NCBI GenBank assembly: GCA_035543015.1
Contig: DATKKG010000002.1
Coordinates: forward strand, 1 to 24,129
Direction: 5' to 3'
Source of the DNA: DATKKG01 sp035543015
GTDB taxonomy: Archaea; Thermoproteota; Nitrososphaeria; Conexivisphaerales; DTJL01
DNA length: 24,129 nucleotides
A program made the position numbers and the translations under genes. Shown here in pieces: positions 6,289 to 14,427 of the stretch. The notes beneath the pieces were generated by a model, which made no database searches, was not told the origin of the DNA, and saw nothing but the letters and a program-made list of their open reading frames with translations. Within the stretch, counting starts at the first letter, position 1, and each line of letters starts with the position of its first letter.

Positions 6289-7344
6289 ATGGCCATCTCA
6301 AAGGACCAGATCCTGAAGGCCCTGTCAGAGGTCAAGGACCCGGAGCTAGGAAGAGACGTGGTCTCCCTCGGTTTCGTGAAGGAGGCGTCGGTCCTCGGAA
6401 ACGAGATATACGTCAGGATGGTCCTCACAACGCCGGCCCGCCCAGCCCGGGACCAGCTCATAGGTGAGGCCAGGAGCCGCCTGGAGGCCATACCGGGAGT
6501 GGAGAAGGTGCACCTGGAGGTTCCCGCGGAGGTGTCGTCCTCCCAACCCGCGACGAAGAGCGGGGCGTCGCAGATCAAGAACGTGATAGCCGTCGCGAGC
6601 GGGAAGGGAGGCGTCGGCAAGTCCACCGTAGCCGTCAACCTGGCGGTGGCCCTCAGCAGGTCCGGCGCTTCGGTCGGGCTGTTGGACGCGGACATCTACG
6701 GGGCGAGCGTCCCCTCGATGCTGGGGGTCTCCGGCCTCCCGGAGGTCAGGGACAACCGCATCACCCCTCTCGCCGCCCGGGGGATACAGGTCGTCTCAAT
6801 GGGCTTCTTCAGCAACACGCAGACCCCGGTGATCTGGAGGGGCCCGCTGATAGGCAAGGCCGTGAAGGACTTCCTCGAGCTGGTGAACTGGAGCCCGCTC
6901 GACTACCTCATAGTCGACCTGCCGCCGGGGACCGGCGACTCCGCCCTTTCCCTGGCCCAGTCCATACAGGTCACGGGCGTGGTGGTCGTCACGACTCCGC
7001 AGGAAGCCGCTCTTCAGGTGGCGGGGAAGGCGCTGTACATGTTCAGGAAGCTGGACATCCCAATACTCGGCATCATCGAGAACATGAGCTACTTCGTCTG
7101 CCCTCACTGCGGCCAGAGAACCGAGATCTTCAGCCATGGTGGAGGCAAGAGCGCGGCCGAAGAGGCCGGTGTCCCCTTCTTGGGCGAAATCCCCATCGAC
7201 ACCCGGGTGAGGGAGTCCGGCGACGTCGGGATCCCGCTCGACCCGAAGGATAGCCCCATCGCCAAGAGCTTCGCCGACGTCGCCAAGACCCTGGCCGGCC
7301 AGATAAGCATCCTGAACTACACCCGCGGGGAGCGGGGGAAGTAG
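6289..7344 (+). CDS. mrp: Mrp/NBP35-type P-loop ATPase, iron-sulfur cluster carrier
   Basis: This 351-residue protein is a cytosolic scaffold/carrier that assembles and transfers [4Fe-4S] clusters. An N-terminal MIP18 (DUF59) domain spans about residues 5-80 (ALSEVKDPELGRDVVSLGFV). The ParA-like ATPase has the deviant Walker A GKGGVGKST at about residue 105, the DADIYGASVPSMLG switch and VDLPPGTGD. The cluster-binding CPHC is at residues 271-274, inside MSYFVCPHCGQRTEIF. The MIP18-Mrp fusion is the usual archaeal form and the length is normal. ATG 6289 starts right at the conserved domain; an in-frame GTG at 6247 would reach into the promoter region. Iron-sulfur enzymes such as the molybdenum hydroxylase subunit are possible clients. 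Confidence 0.95.
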   Translation: MAISKDQILKALSEVKDPELGRDVVSLGFVKEASVLGNEIYVRMVLTTPARPARDQLIGEARSRLEAIPGVEKVHLEVPAEVSSSQPATKSGASQIKNVIAVASGKGGVGKSTVAVNLAVALSRSGASVGLLDADIYGASVPSMLGVSGLPEVRDNRITPLAARGIQVVSMGFFSNTQTPVIWRGPLIGKAVKDFLELVNWSPLDYLIVDLPPGTGDSALSLAQSIQVTGVVVVTTPQEAALQVAGKALYMFRKLDIPILGIIENMSYFVCPHCGQRTEIFSHGGGKSAAEEAGVPFLGEIPIDTRVRESGDVGIPLDPKDSPIAKSFADVAKTLAGQISILNYTRGERGK

Positions 7345-7367
7345 GGCGAGCCTCTCCCTGGTCTACG

Positions 7368-7375
7368 CTTAAATA
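7368..7375 (+). promoter_or_regulatory. TATA box for leaderless cofE mRNA
   Basis: CTTAAATA, whose centre is 29-30 bases before the TTG at 7401. The predicted transcription start falls within two bases of that codon. Confidence 0.7.
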
Positions 7376-7400
7376 TCGACTCAAGGCGGTATCTTCGGAA

Positions 7401-8174
7401 TTGAAGGAGGACGCGGACGAGGGGCCGGACTCGCTCAGGCTCTACGGCCTGAAGGTGCTGGGAGAGGTCCTCACGGGAGACGACCTCGGCAGGCTCATCT
7501 TCGAGTCCCAGAGGAAGAGGGAGATCCCGTTCGAGGACGGCGACCTCTACGTCGTCGCCCAGAAGGTCGTCTCGAAGTCGGAGGGCATGTACGTCAAGGT
7601 CGAAGACGTGACCCCCACTCCTTTCGCCGTCAGCCTCGCCGCCTTCCTGAAGAAGGACCCCAAGGAGGTTGAGGTCGTGCTGCGCGAAAGCAAGAGCATA
7701 GTGAGGGCCAGGCTTGGGATCCTCATAACGGAGAACAAGCAGGGGATCATATGCGCCAACTCCGGGGTGGACAGGTCCAACGTCAAGGAGGAAGGGCGCC
7801 TCCTCCTGCTTCCCGAGAACCCCGACCGCTCCGCCGCGCGCGTAAGGAGGAGCCTTGAGGCGCTCTCCGGGAAGAAGTGCGCCGTCGTCATCTCGGACAC
7901 CTACGGCAGGCCGTGGCGGGAGGGCCAGGTGGATTTCGCCATAGGAGCATCGGGGATCGCTTGCTTCAGGGATTACCGGGGCAAGCCCGACATGTACGGC
8001 AGGCCCCTCAAGGTCACGAACATAGCCCAGGTGGACGAGCTCGCTTCCGCCGCCGAACTCATCATGGGCAAGAGCAGGGGGACCCCCGTGGTCCTGGTCA
8101 AGGGCTTCCCATTCGAGGGCGGGGAGGGGTCGAAGGCCCTCCTCAGGAAGATCAGCCGCGACCTCTTCAGGTAG
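7401..8174 (+). CDS. cofE: Coenzyme F420-0:L-glutamate ligase
   Basis: This adds glutamate residues to F420-0 with GTP, the last steps of coenzyme F420 synthesis in the cytosol. The 257-residue length fits the stand-alone archaeal CofE. Motifs are YVVAQKVVSKSEG (about residues 50-62), RARLGILITENKQGIICANSGVDRSN with Asp124, and AVVISDTYGRPWREGQVDFAIG with Asp166. The start is TTG at 7401, positioned by the TATA box so that the mRNA is leaderless; there is no upstream SD. It converges on cofD with an eight-base overlap of coding ends. Together with cofD and the nitroreductase it forms an F420 locus. Confidence 0.95.
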   Translation: MKEDADEGPDSLRLYGLKVLGEVLTGDDLGRLIFESQRKREIPFEDGDLYVVAQKVVSKSEGMYVKVEDVTPTPFAVSLAAFLKKDPKEVEVVLRESKSIVRARLGILITENKQGIICANSGVDRSNVKEEGRLLLLPENPDRSAARVRRSLEALSGKKCAVVISDTYGRPWREGQVDFAIGASGIACFRDYRGKPDMYGRPLKVTNIAQVDELASAAELIMGKSRGTPVVLVKGFPFEGGEGSKALLRKISRDLFR

Positions 8175-9102
8175 AGGGGCGGAGATTCAGCACCGACTCG
8201 GCGAGGCGCACCTTCGAGGCAAAGTCCGTCATCATCGTGTCCTCGACCACCGTCGCCAGCCCCCTCTTCATCACCTCCTCCCGGAGGCCTGCATCGACAG
8301 AGTCTATGACCATGCAGTCCAGGAGCCCTTCATAGAAGTCGGCCAGGCCGTTGGGTGAGACCTCGTAGCCGAGGGCTCTCATCATCTTGTCGGCGGGGCC
8401 CTTGACCGTTCGTCCGCCCACTATGGGGGAGATGGCCACCCTGAAGGCGCCGCTCCTCATAACGGCCCTCCTTACCTTCTTCACGCTGAGGATGGGCTGT
8501 ATGGAGGCCACCGGGTTGCTCGGGGCGAAGATGATCAGGTCTGCCCCTTCGATCGCTTCCAACACTCCGGGGGCGGGCTCTGCGAAGCCGCTTCCGGCGT
8601 AGGTCACACCGCTGATCTCGGGCTTCTGTCCCTCCTTGACATAGTACCTCTCGAACGTGATGAGCCCCACGTCCGTGCGAAGGTAGGTCGTCAGCCTGTT
8701 GTCCGTGGCTGGTATGATCGCGTGGGTGGCCCCCAGCGACTCCGCCACCTTCTTCGTGATCTGGCTGAGCCTCAGTCCCTGCTTGAGGAGGTTGGTCCTT
8801 ACGATGTTCACAGCCAGGTCCCTGTCCCCGAGAAGCAGCCAAGGCTGCTCGCCCAGGCGTCTCAGGAACGCGTCGCAGTTGAAAGAGTCCCCCGCGACCC
8901 CCCAGCCCTTGGAGTCGTCCACGATCCCGACCATGGCGTAGGTCACGATGTCTATGTCCGGGGAGACGTGGAGCCCGAACACCTCCTCGTCGTCGCCGAC
9001 GTTGGATACTATAGTCAGCGCGCCCGGCTTCAGGATCTTCCCCAGGCCGACGGCGAGCTTTGAGGCTCCGACTCCTCCCGCAAGAAGGACCACCCTCTCC
9101 AT
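8167..9102 (-). CDS. cofD: 2-phospho-L-lactate (or phosphoenolpyruvate) transferase of F420 synthesis
   Basis: CofD joins the deazaflavin Fo to a guanylylated three-carbon acid to make F420-0 or dehydro-F420-0. The 311-residue protein starts with the nucleotide-binding LLAGGVGASKLAVGL, followed by SNVGDDEEVFGLHVSPDIDIVTYAM, FAPSNPVASIQPIL and SPIVGGRTVKGPADKMM, all diagnostic. ATG 9102 follows GGAGGAG located at the very end of the upstream nitroreductase, six bases apart, so the two are co-transcribed and probably coupled. If the substrate is phosphoenolpyruvate, a reductase is needed afterwards, and the neighbouring nitroreductase is a candidate. Confidence 0.95.
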   Translation of the reverse strand: MERVVLLAGGVGASKLAVGLGKILKPGALTIVSNVGDDEEVFGLHVSPDIDIVTYAMVGIVDDSKGWGVAGDSFNCDAFLRRLGEQPWLLLGDRDLAVNIVRTNLLKQGLRLSQITKKVAESLGATHAIIPATDNRLTTYLRTDVGLITFERYYVKEGQKPEISGVTYAGSGFAEPAPGVLEAIEGADLIIFAPSNPVASIQPILSVKKVRRAVMRSGAFRVAISPIVGGRTVKGPADKMMRALGYEVSPNGLADFYEGLLDCMVIDSVDAGLREEVMKRGLATVVEDTMMTDFASKVRLAESVLNLRPST

Positions 9103-9108
9103 TGCACC

Positions 9109-9723
9109 CTAGCTCCTCCTGATACCGTAACGGACGACCTCGTCTTTAGCCTTGAGCTCCTTCCTACCCGGGGCTTGGGCGGGGTACCCCAGCTCCAGCA
9201 TAACCTGCGGCTCCATCCTGCCGGGGAGGCCGAGGCACCTCCGCACCGCGGGCGCGCTGAAGACGGGGGCGCCGCGCCAGCACCCGCCCAGGCCCACCGC
9301 GCAGGCCGCGATGAGCATGTTCTCCGCCGCGGCGGCCACCCCCTGAGATCCCATCATCCATTCCCCCTTCCTCCGTGATGCCGTCGCCTGCGGCTTGAGC
9401 TGGGCCCTGTCGAGGCAGAGCACCACAAGGGCCGGCGCCTCTCTCGTGCGCTCGAAGGCCTTCCTGGCTTTCTCCTTGGCCTCCCGGTCACCCGCTGCGC
9501 TCAGGAACGCAAGGTAGGCCTTTCCGAGGGCTGCGGCAAGCTCGTCGCGCTCCTCCTCCGACTTTATGGCAACGAACAACCAGGGCTGGGTGTTGTGAGG
9601 CGACGGCGCTCGCATGCCGGCCTTCAGTACGATCTCCAGCGCGGAGTCGGGGACCGGCTTCCTCAGGAATCTCCTTACGCTTCGCCGGGACATCACCGCG
9701 CGAAGGGCGGGGCTCTCCTTCAT
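9109..9723 (-). CDS. FbiB-C-like nitroreductase-fold protein, probable F420-pathway reductase
   Basis: This 204-residue FMN-dependent nitroreductase-fold protein begins with RRSVRRFLRKPVP and RAPSPHNTQPW, and ends with AENMLIAACAVGLGGCW and MEPQVMLELGYPAQAPG. The pattern is closest to the C-terminal domain of mycobacterial FbiB, which reduces dehydro-F420-0 and is fused there to CofE. Here the same unit is free-standing, directly upstream of cofD (six-base gap) and next to cofE. Known: FbiB-C function in actinobacteria. Inferred: the same step here. A general nitroreductase is the alternative. The ATG at 9723 is leaderless under a TATA box at 9748-9755. Confidence 0.85.
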   Translation of the reverse strand: MKESPALRAVMSRRSVRRFLRKPVPDSALEIVLKAGMRAPSPHNTQPWLFVAIKSEEERDELAAALGKAYLAFLSAAGDREAKEKARKAFERTREAPALVVLCLDRAQLKPQATASRRKGEWMMGSQGVAAAAENMLIAACAVGLGGCWRGAPVFSAPAVRRCLGLPGRMEPQVMLELGYPAQAPGRKELKAKDEVVRYGIRRS

Positions 9724-9747
9724 TCGTTCGGGAGGAGGGCCTTCGTC

Positions 9748-9755
9748 GTATTAAG
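9748..9755 (-). promoter_or_regulatory. TATA box for nitroreductase-cofD operon
   Basis: CTTAATAC on the minus strand, centred 28-29 bases before ATG 9723, so the mRNA starts at the codon. It shares a 97-base divergent gap with the ligase promoter. Confidence 0.65.
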
Positions 9756-9788
9756 CTTCCCTCCCGTCACCCGCGTCACGCCTGAAGT

Positions 9789-9796
9789 CTTAAATC
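9789..9796 (+). promoter_or_regulatory. TATA box for DNA ligase gene
   Basis: CTTAAATC, centred 28-29 bases before ATG 9821, which predicts a leaderless mRNA. This decides against an earlier in-frame GTG at 9797. Confidence 0.65.
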
Positions 9797-9820
9797 GTGG
9801 CGAGGCGGAACGTCCTTTCG

Positions 9821-11611
9821 ATGCCAAAGGGAAGCCTTCCGTACTCGAGGCTGGTCGAAGCCTACGATGCCCTGGAGGCGACGACGAAGCGTCTTGAGCT
9901 GACGGACATCCTGGTTGAGCTGTACAGGGAGACCCCGGTGGAGGACGTCGTCAGGGTCACATACCTCAACCAGGGCAAGCTGTACCCGGACTACCTCGGG
10001 GTGGAGGTGGGACTGGGGGACAGGATGGTGGTCCGCGCCATCTCGGCCGCGACCGGACTTCAGGTGGGGCGCATAGAGTCCCTATACAGGGAGAAGGGCG
10101 ATCTCGGGACGGCCGCCGAGGAGGCCTCCTCCGGGCGCGTTCAGTCCACCCTCTTCCCGGCGCCGCTCACGGTCTCCGACGTGTACTCCGAACTGGATTC
10201 GCTGGCGCATCTCTCGGGCTCGGGCTCGCAGGACGCAAAGCTGAGATCTCTCGCCAGCCTCCTCAACCGCGCCACGCCGAGGGAGGTGCGGTACCTCGTC
10301 CGGATGACCCTGGGGCAGCTCCGTCTCGGAGTAGCGGACTTCACCATACTCGACGCCCTCGCCCTGGCCTACACGGGAGACAGGGGGAACAGGCCTGCCC
10401 TGGAGAGGGCCTACAACATATCTTCGGACCTGGGCGCCGTGGCGAAAGCGGTCGCCCAGGGCGGTTTGCGGGGCCTCGGCGGCTTCGGCGTCGTCGTTGG
10501 CCGGCCCATCCGACCCATGCTTGCGGAGAGGCTCTCTTCCGCCGAGGAGATCGTCGCGGAGATGGGGGGGAAGTGTGCCGCCGAATTCAAGTACGACGGC
10601 GAAAGGATGCAGATCCACAAGTCGAAGGGCAGGGTCACGCTGTTCTCCAGGCGCCTCGAGGTCATCACCCAGCACTACCCGGACGCGGTCAAGCTCGCGG
10701 CCGAGAAGGTCAGGGCCAAGGAGGCCATCCTGGAATGCGAAGGGGTCGCGGTGGACCCCGACTCGGGCGAGCTCCTCCCTTTCCAGGAGCTGATGCACCG
10801 CCGAAGAAAGTACGGCATCGAGGAGATGATGGCGAGGTTCCCGGTCTCCCTGTTCTTTTTCGACGTGATGTACGCGGACGGGGTGAGCTACCTCGACGCC
10901 CCTTACCAGCAGAGGAGGAAGGAGCTCGAGGCCATCGTAGAGAGGTCGGATCGCACAACGGTGGCCCCTGCTCTGGTCACCGACAAGCCTGCGGAGATTG
11001 AGGCCTTCATGGAGGAGGCCATACAGGAGGGATGCGAAGGGCTCGTCGTGAAGGACCTGTCCAGTCCTTACAAGGCCGGCGCCCGGGCCTTCGGGTGGAT
11101 CAAGCTGAAACGCGAGTACAGGAGCGAGCTGTCGGACACCCTCGATCTTGTGGTGGTGGGCGCCTTCTACGGGAGGGGCAGGCGGGCCGGGACCTACGGC
11201 GCCTACCTTCTGGCGGCCTACGACAAGGCGGACGATTCGTTCGAGACCGTCTGCAAGGTAGGCACGGGGTTCTCCGATGCCGACCTCGAGGCGATACCGA
11301 AGAAGCTCAAGCCCCTCATCATGCAGCACGTGCACCCCCGGGTGGTGTCGAAGATGGAGGCCGACGTCTGGTTCGTCCCCCAGCTCGTTTTCGAGGTGAT
11401 AGCCTCCGAGATCACGCTCTCACCGATTCACGTGGCCGCCCTGGGCAAGGTGAGGCCCGGCGCAGGCCTGGCCCTCAGGTTCCCCAAGTTCACCGGGAAG
11501 GTCCGTGACGACAAGAGCCCCGAGGACGCGACCACCACGGCCGAGCTGCTGGAAATGTACAATAGCCAGCTCAAGAAGATATCAGCAAAGGAGAAGGAGG
11601 GTGCCCAGTAA
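9821..11611 (+). CDS. lig: ATP-dependent DNA ligase
   Basis: This 596-residue replicative/repair ligase seals nicks through an enzyme-adenylate intermediate. An N-terminal helical DNA-binding domain (about 1-220) is followed by the adenylation domain with motif I EFKYDGERMQ; the nucleotide-accepting Lys is residue 257. Motif III is FFFDVMYADG (about 346), motif IV EGLVVKDLSSPYKAG (about 405) and motif V WIKLKREY (about 425). The OB domain ends with PKFTGKVRDDKSPEDATTTA and LLEMYNSQ, the usual archaeal C-terminus and PIP-like tail region. Length is normal. The GGAGG near its 3' end serves the next gene. Confidence 0.97.
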   Translation: MPKGSLPYSRLVEAYDALEATTKRLELTDILVELYRETPVEDVVRVTYLNQGKLYPDYLGVEVGLGDRMVVRAISAATGLQVGRIESLYREKGDLGTAAEEASSGRVQSTLFPAPLTVSDVYSELDSLAHLSGSGSQDAKLRSLASLLNRATPREVRYLVRMTLGQLRLGVADFTILDALALAYTGDRGNRPALERAYNISSDLGAVAKAVAQGGLRGLGGFGVVVGRPIRPMLAERLSSAEEIVAEMGGKCAAEFKYDGERMQIHKSKGRVTLFSRRLEVITQHYPDAVKLAAEKVRAKEAILECEGVAVDPDSGELLPFQELMHRRRKYGIEEMMARFPVSLFFFDVMYADGVSYLDAPYQQRRKELEAIVERSDRTTVAPALVTDKPAEIEAFMEEAIQEGCEGLVVKDLSSPYKAGARAFGWIKLKREYRSELSDTLDLVVVGAFYGRGRRAGTYGAYLLAAYDKADDSFETVCKVGTGFSDADLEAIPKKLKPLIMQHVHPRVVSKMEADVWFVPQLVFEVIASEITLSPIHVAALGKVRPGAGLALRFPKFTGKVRDDKSPEDATTTAELLEMYNSQLKKISAKEKEGAQ

Positions 11612-11651
11612 ATTGAAGGAGTCGCAGGCGGAAATAGGGCGAAGTGTGGAT

Positions 11652-12872
11652 ATGGAGAAGGGCGAGGTCGTCCAGCTTCTTATCGATCTCATCAGGGCCA
11701 GGAGCGAGAACCCGCCGGGGGACACCTCCGCTCCGGTCGAAGTGGTCGAAGGCTACCTTGCCGCGTCGGGGATATCGTCCAGGAAGTACTCCGCGGGCGA
11801 TGGCTGCCTCAACCTTGTAGCCACGCTGGGGTCGGGCGAGCAGGACCTTACCTTCTGCGGCCACGTCGACACCGTGCCCGTCGGCGACCCATCGAAATGG
11901 AGCGTGCCTCCGCTGGAGGGGAAGATGGCGGGCGGGAGGATCTACGGCAGGGGTTCCACGGACATGAAGGCTGGCTGCGCCTCGATCGCCTTCGCCTTTG
12001 CCAAGGCGGCCTCCATGGAGAAGGAGATGAAGGGCAGGCTGGTGCTGGCGTTGGTCGCCGATGAAGAGTCGGGAGGAAAGAAGGGAGTCGAGTATCTAAT
12101 AGAGAAGGGCATACTCAGGCCGAAGAACCTGGTCCTCGGCGAGCCCACCAAGCATGAGGGGACTGGCCACACTGTGGTCGCGGGCGAGAAGGGCGCCTTC
12201 TGGGTCCGGGTGACCTACGACGGCGTTCCGAGACATGGCAGCCTTCCTATGCTGGGGGACAACGCCATCTTCAAGGCGCTGCCGGCGGTGCAGGCCTTCA
12301 GGTCGCCGATACTTGACAAGGTGACGACCCCCACTGCTGCCGCATCGATCGTGAAGGAGGCTAAGAAGGTCCTCAGGGCGGAGTTCCCGAAGGAGGCTTC
12401 GAAGAAGCCCTACTTCGCCGCGGACCACTACACTGTGAACGTCGGTAGGATAGGGGGAGGAACGAAGGTGAACGTCGTTCCGGACTCCTGCACCGTAGAG
12501 CTGGATGTGAGGGTCCCCATCGGGGGCAGCAAGGAGGAGGCCGAGAAGGTAGTCCGAAGGCGCCTGCCAGAGGGCGCGAGGATGGAGCTCATCAACTTCG
12601 CCGAGCCGGCGTTCACGCCTCCCAGCTCCCCGCTGGTGAAGGGCATACAGGACGTGTCGAGGTCCGTGTTCAAGGAGCCTTCCCCAGCCATTTGCATAGC
12701 GGCCACGACGGATGCCCATCACTTCAGGGTGGCCTTCGGCACGAACGCCGTCGCCTATGGCCCTGGCTTGGAATCCATGTGTCACGTCCTGGACGAGTAT
12801 GTGGAGACATCCGAGGTCGTCGGCGCCTCCAAGGTCTACCTCGGACTGGCGCATAGGATGCTGCTCGACTGA
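11652..12872 (+). CDS. M20-family metallopeptidase (ArgE/DapE-like deacylase)
   Basis: This 406-residue di-zinc hydrolase belongs to the family that removes acyl groups from amino acids (acetylornithine, succinyl-diaminopimelate, LysW-carried lysine/ornithine). Zinc and catalytic residues are visible: His71 and Asp73 in CGHVDTVPVGD, bridging Asp104 in GRGSTDMKAG, catalytic Glu138 and Glu139 in ADEESGG, Glu164 in LGEPTK and His356/357 in TTDAHHFR. A dimerisation domain lies between about 180 and 300. Exact substrate is not readable and no lysine or arginine genes are nearby. Two starts are possible: ATG 11652, matching the usual family N-terminus, or TTG 11613, one base after the ligase stop and 12 bases after GGAGG. 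It is probably co-transcribed with the ligase. Confidence 0.9.
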   Translation: MEKGEVVQLLIDLIRARSENPPGDTSAPVEVVEGYLAASGISSRKYSAGDGCLNLVATLGSGEQDLTFCGHVDTVPVGDPSKWSVPPLEGKMAGGRIYGRGSTDMKAGCASIAFAFAKAASMEKEMKGRLVLALVADEESGGKKGVEYLIEKGILRPKNLVLGEPTKHEGTGHTVVAGEKGAFWVRVTYDGVPRHGSLPMLGDNAIFKALPAVQAFRSPILDKVTTPTAAASIVKEAKKVLRAEFPKEASKKPYFAADHYTVNVGRIGGGTKVNVVPDSCTVELDVRVPIGGSKEEAEKVVRRRLPEGARMELINFAEPAFTPPSSPLVKGIQDVSRSVFKEPSPAICIAATTDAHHFRVAFGTNAVAYGPGLESMCHVLDEYVETSEVVGASKVYLGLAHRMLLD

Positions 12873-12887
12873 CCGAACGGCTACGGG

Positions 12888-12972
12888 GACCTGCACCTTG
12901 CCCGCTGCGATACTGGACGGCCACAGGCGAGACTCCGGGGGATGCAGGTCGAATCAGAGGTCGCTCCGACCT
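12888..12972 (+). other. Noncoding inverted repeats after the M20 gene
   Basis: GACCTGCA (12888-12895) is complementary to TGCAGGTC (12943-12950). A second perfect hairpin, AGGTCG-CTC-CGACCT, follows at 12958-12972, and AGGTCG occurs twice, so alternative pairings exist. No T-run follows. It may be a structured 3' end or leader element; no known RNA family is recognised. Confidence 0.35.
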
Positions 12973-13012
12973 TGCAGGATTAGCAGACTTTGACCGTCGT
13001 TCGCCTAGAACG

Positions 13013-13020
13013 TTTATATC
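13013..13020 (+). promoter_or_regulatory. TATA box for DUF47-EndA operon
   Basis: TTTATATC, with predicted transcription start near 13044. It leaves a leader of about 30 bases that contains the strong SD GGGGGAGG (13061-13068), six bases before ATG 13074. Confidence 0.7.
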
Positions 13021-13073
13021 CTGACTCCGCCTAGTAACAGTGTCGAAGTTCGATGTATACGGGGGAGGCTGAA

Positions 13074-13706
13074 ATGCAGGCCCGCCGCAAGATCCTTGCG
13101 GTGCTTCAGGACGAGGGCCGGCGGGTGCTCGACGCGGGAAGGGAGCTCGCCAACATTCACGGTGCCCTAGTCCTCGGAGACGAAGAAGGGGTCTCAACCG
13201 CCTCGGACAACCTGCACCTCTCGATCAACGACGTCGAGGCGTACAGGAGGGCCCTCAGCAGGCAGCTCGCCGAGCTGGGCAGCATGATGATCAACAGGGA
13301 GGACCTGCTCAGGGCGGCCTACACCATAGAGGAGGTGGCGAACTACCTGGAGAGCATCGCTTTCAGGCTCACCCAGCTCCGCTACCAGACGCTGAAGAAG
13401 ACCGGTCTCGTGGACGACCTCAGGGTCCTCTTCGACCTTGTGATCAACATGCTCAGCAGGATGAACGAGACGATCAGGACCCTACAGTTCAATCCCTCGA
13501 AGCTGAACGACCTCATCCAGCTGGTTGAAAGGGGGGAGCACGAGATGGACGAGAAGTACAGGAGCTCGACAGCCAAGGCGATGAAGGAGATAAACGACTT
13601 CAAGGACCTCATCCTACTCAAGGACGTCCTCGAAAGGATCGAGACGGTCTCCGATCTCGCGCTCTCCTGCGCGGACCTCATGATGATAATCTCCCTGGGG
13701 CTGTAG
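13074..13706 (+). CDS. DUF47 (PhoU-like) family protein
   Basis: This 210-residue, nearly all-helical protein matches the DUF47/TIGR00153 group, structural relatives of PhoU that usually accompany phosphate or inorganic-ion transporters. Typical features are the paired metal-cluster-like helices: INREDLLRAAYTIEEVANYL, GEHEMDEKYRSS, and KDVLERIETVSDLALSCADL near the C-terminus. No Pit-type transporter is adjacent; the partner gene is instead the tRNA endonuclease, 42 bases downstream. The start at 13074 is chosen for its strong SD; an ATG at 13053 in the same frame would add seven residues. Function here is unassigned beyond a likely link to phosphate homeostasis. Confidence 0.85.
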   Translation: MQARRKILAVLQDEGRRVLDAGRELANIHGALVLGDEEGVSTASDNLHLSINDVEAYRRALSRQLAELGSMMINREDLLRAAYTIEEVANYLESIAFRLTQLRYQTLKKTGLVDDLRVLFDLVINMLSRMNETIRTLQFNPSKLNDLIQLVERGEHEMDEKYRSSTAKAMKEINDFKDLILLKDVLERIETVSDLALSCADLMMIISLGL

Positions 13707-13748
13707 AGGCGCCTTTCGCGTTGTCCACTATCCTGAGGGGAGAATAGA

Positions 13749-14294
13749 GTGCCCAAGCCCGCCCTGGGGGAGCTCGTGGAGAACAGGATCATCCTTTGGG
13801 GCGACGACGAAGCCAGGTCCATGTATTCGTCCGGCTACTATGGAAAGCCCATGGGGGTCGCGAAGCCCAAGGGCACGGACTTCAACGCCCCCCTCATCCT
13901 AGATCTCATAGAGGGCTACTACCTTCAGCGGAAACGCCGACTCTCCATCTCAACGAAGGACGGGAAGCTCTCCCGGAAGGGGCTTCGGGAGCTCTGCGAG
14001 AGGGAGTACAACGACTTCGGCGACAAGTACGCCGTCTACGAGCACCTCAGGGACTCGGGCATGGTCGTCACGCCCGGCATCAAGTTCGGTTGCGACTTCG
14101 CCGTCTACAAACACGGGCCCGGCATCGATCACGCGCCCTACCTGGTGCAGGTCATGAAGCCGTCCCATGGCCTGACGGCCACCCATGTCGTCCTGTCGGG
14201 GAGGCTCGCCACCACAGTCCGGAAGCAGTTCCTGATCGCCACGGTCCGCGGTGGGAGGGTCTCCTTCCTCGCGTTCGACTGGTGGAGGGCCTAG
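13749..14294 (+). CDS. endA: tRNA splicing endonuclease (EndA)
   Basis: This cuts introns from precursor tRNAs at bulge-helix-bulge sites. At 181 residues it is the single-repeat size found in homotetramers or as the catalytic subunit of heterotetramers. The catalytic triad is visible as Tyr120 (KFGCDFAVYKHGPG), His128 (DHAPYLVQV) and Lys159 (TTVRKQFLIA), matching Tyr115/His125/Lys156 of the Methanocaldococcus enzyme. The N-terminal domain (SMYSSGYYGKP; LILDLIEGYYL) is normal. The start is GTG 13749, with GGGGAGA about seven bases upstream. It lies downstream of the DUF47 gene with no separate TATA box seen. Confidence 0.95.
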   Translation: MPKPALGELVENRIILWGDDEARSMYSSGYYGKPMGVAKPKGTDFNAPLILDLIEGYYLQRKRRLSISTKDGKLSRKGLRELCEREYNDFGDKYAVYEHLRDSGMVVTPGIKFGCDFAVYKHGPGIDHAPYLVQVMKPSHGLTATHVVLSGRLATTVRKQFLIATVRGGRVSFLAFDWWRA

Positions 14295-14332
14295 ATCCGG
14301 CCGCGGCGTCTCGGCGCTCGTCTCATCGACTT

Positions 14333-14362
14333 ATTTTTGGCAATCATGTCAATTGTCTTGAC
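14333..14362 (+). terminator. Possible terminator region after endA
   Basis: A TTATTTTTGG T-rich run is followed by a small hairpin, GTCAA-TTGTC-TTGAC (14348-14362). Archaeal termination depends mainly on T-runs, so the first part is the more relevant signal. Weak evidence. Confidence 0.3.
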
Positions 14363-14372
14363 CCATCGGAGA

Positions 14373-14380
14373 TTTAATAC
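14373..14380 (+). promoter_or_regulatory. TATA box for four-gene sugar-nucleotide operon
   Basis: TTTAATAC, with predicted transcription start near 14404. The leader of about 24 bases carries GGTGAGGTG (14411-14419), eight bases before ATG 14428. Confidence 0.65.
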
Positions 14381-14427
14381 GGGGAGGCTAGTTAAGACCC
14401 GTATACAAGCGGTGAGGTGTTGACGCC

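Noticed and set aside
10082..11335. Long minus-strand frame (417 codons) inside the ligase
   Set aside because: The plus strand carries all DNA ligase motifs; the minus frame has no recognisable family.
12096..12896. Minus-strand frame of 266 codons opposite the M20 peptidase
   Set aside because: Shadow of a gene with all zinc ligands intact.
12941..12975. tRNA-like GGTCGAATC motif
   Set aside because: The TTC of a T-loop is missing and no acceptor or D-arm could be paired around it.
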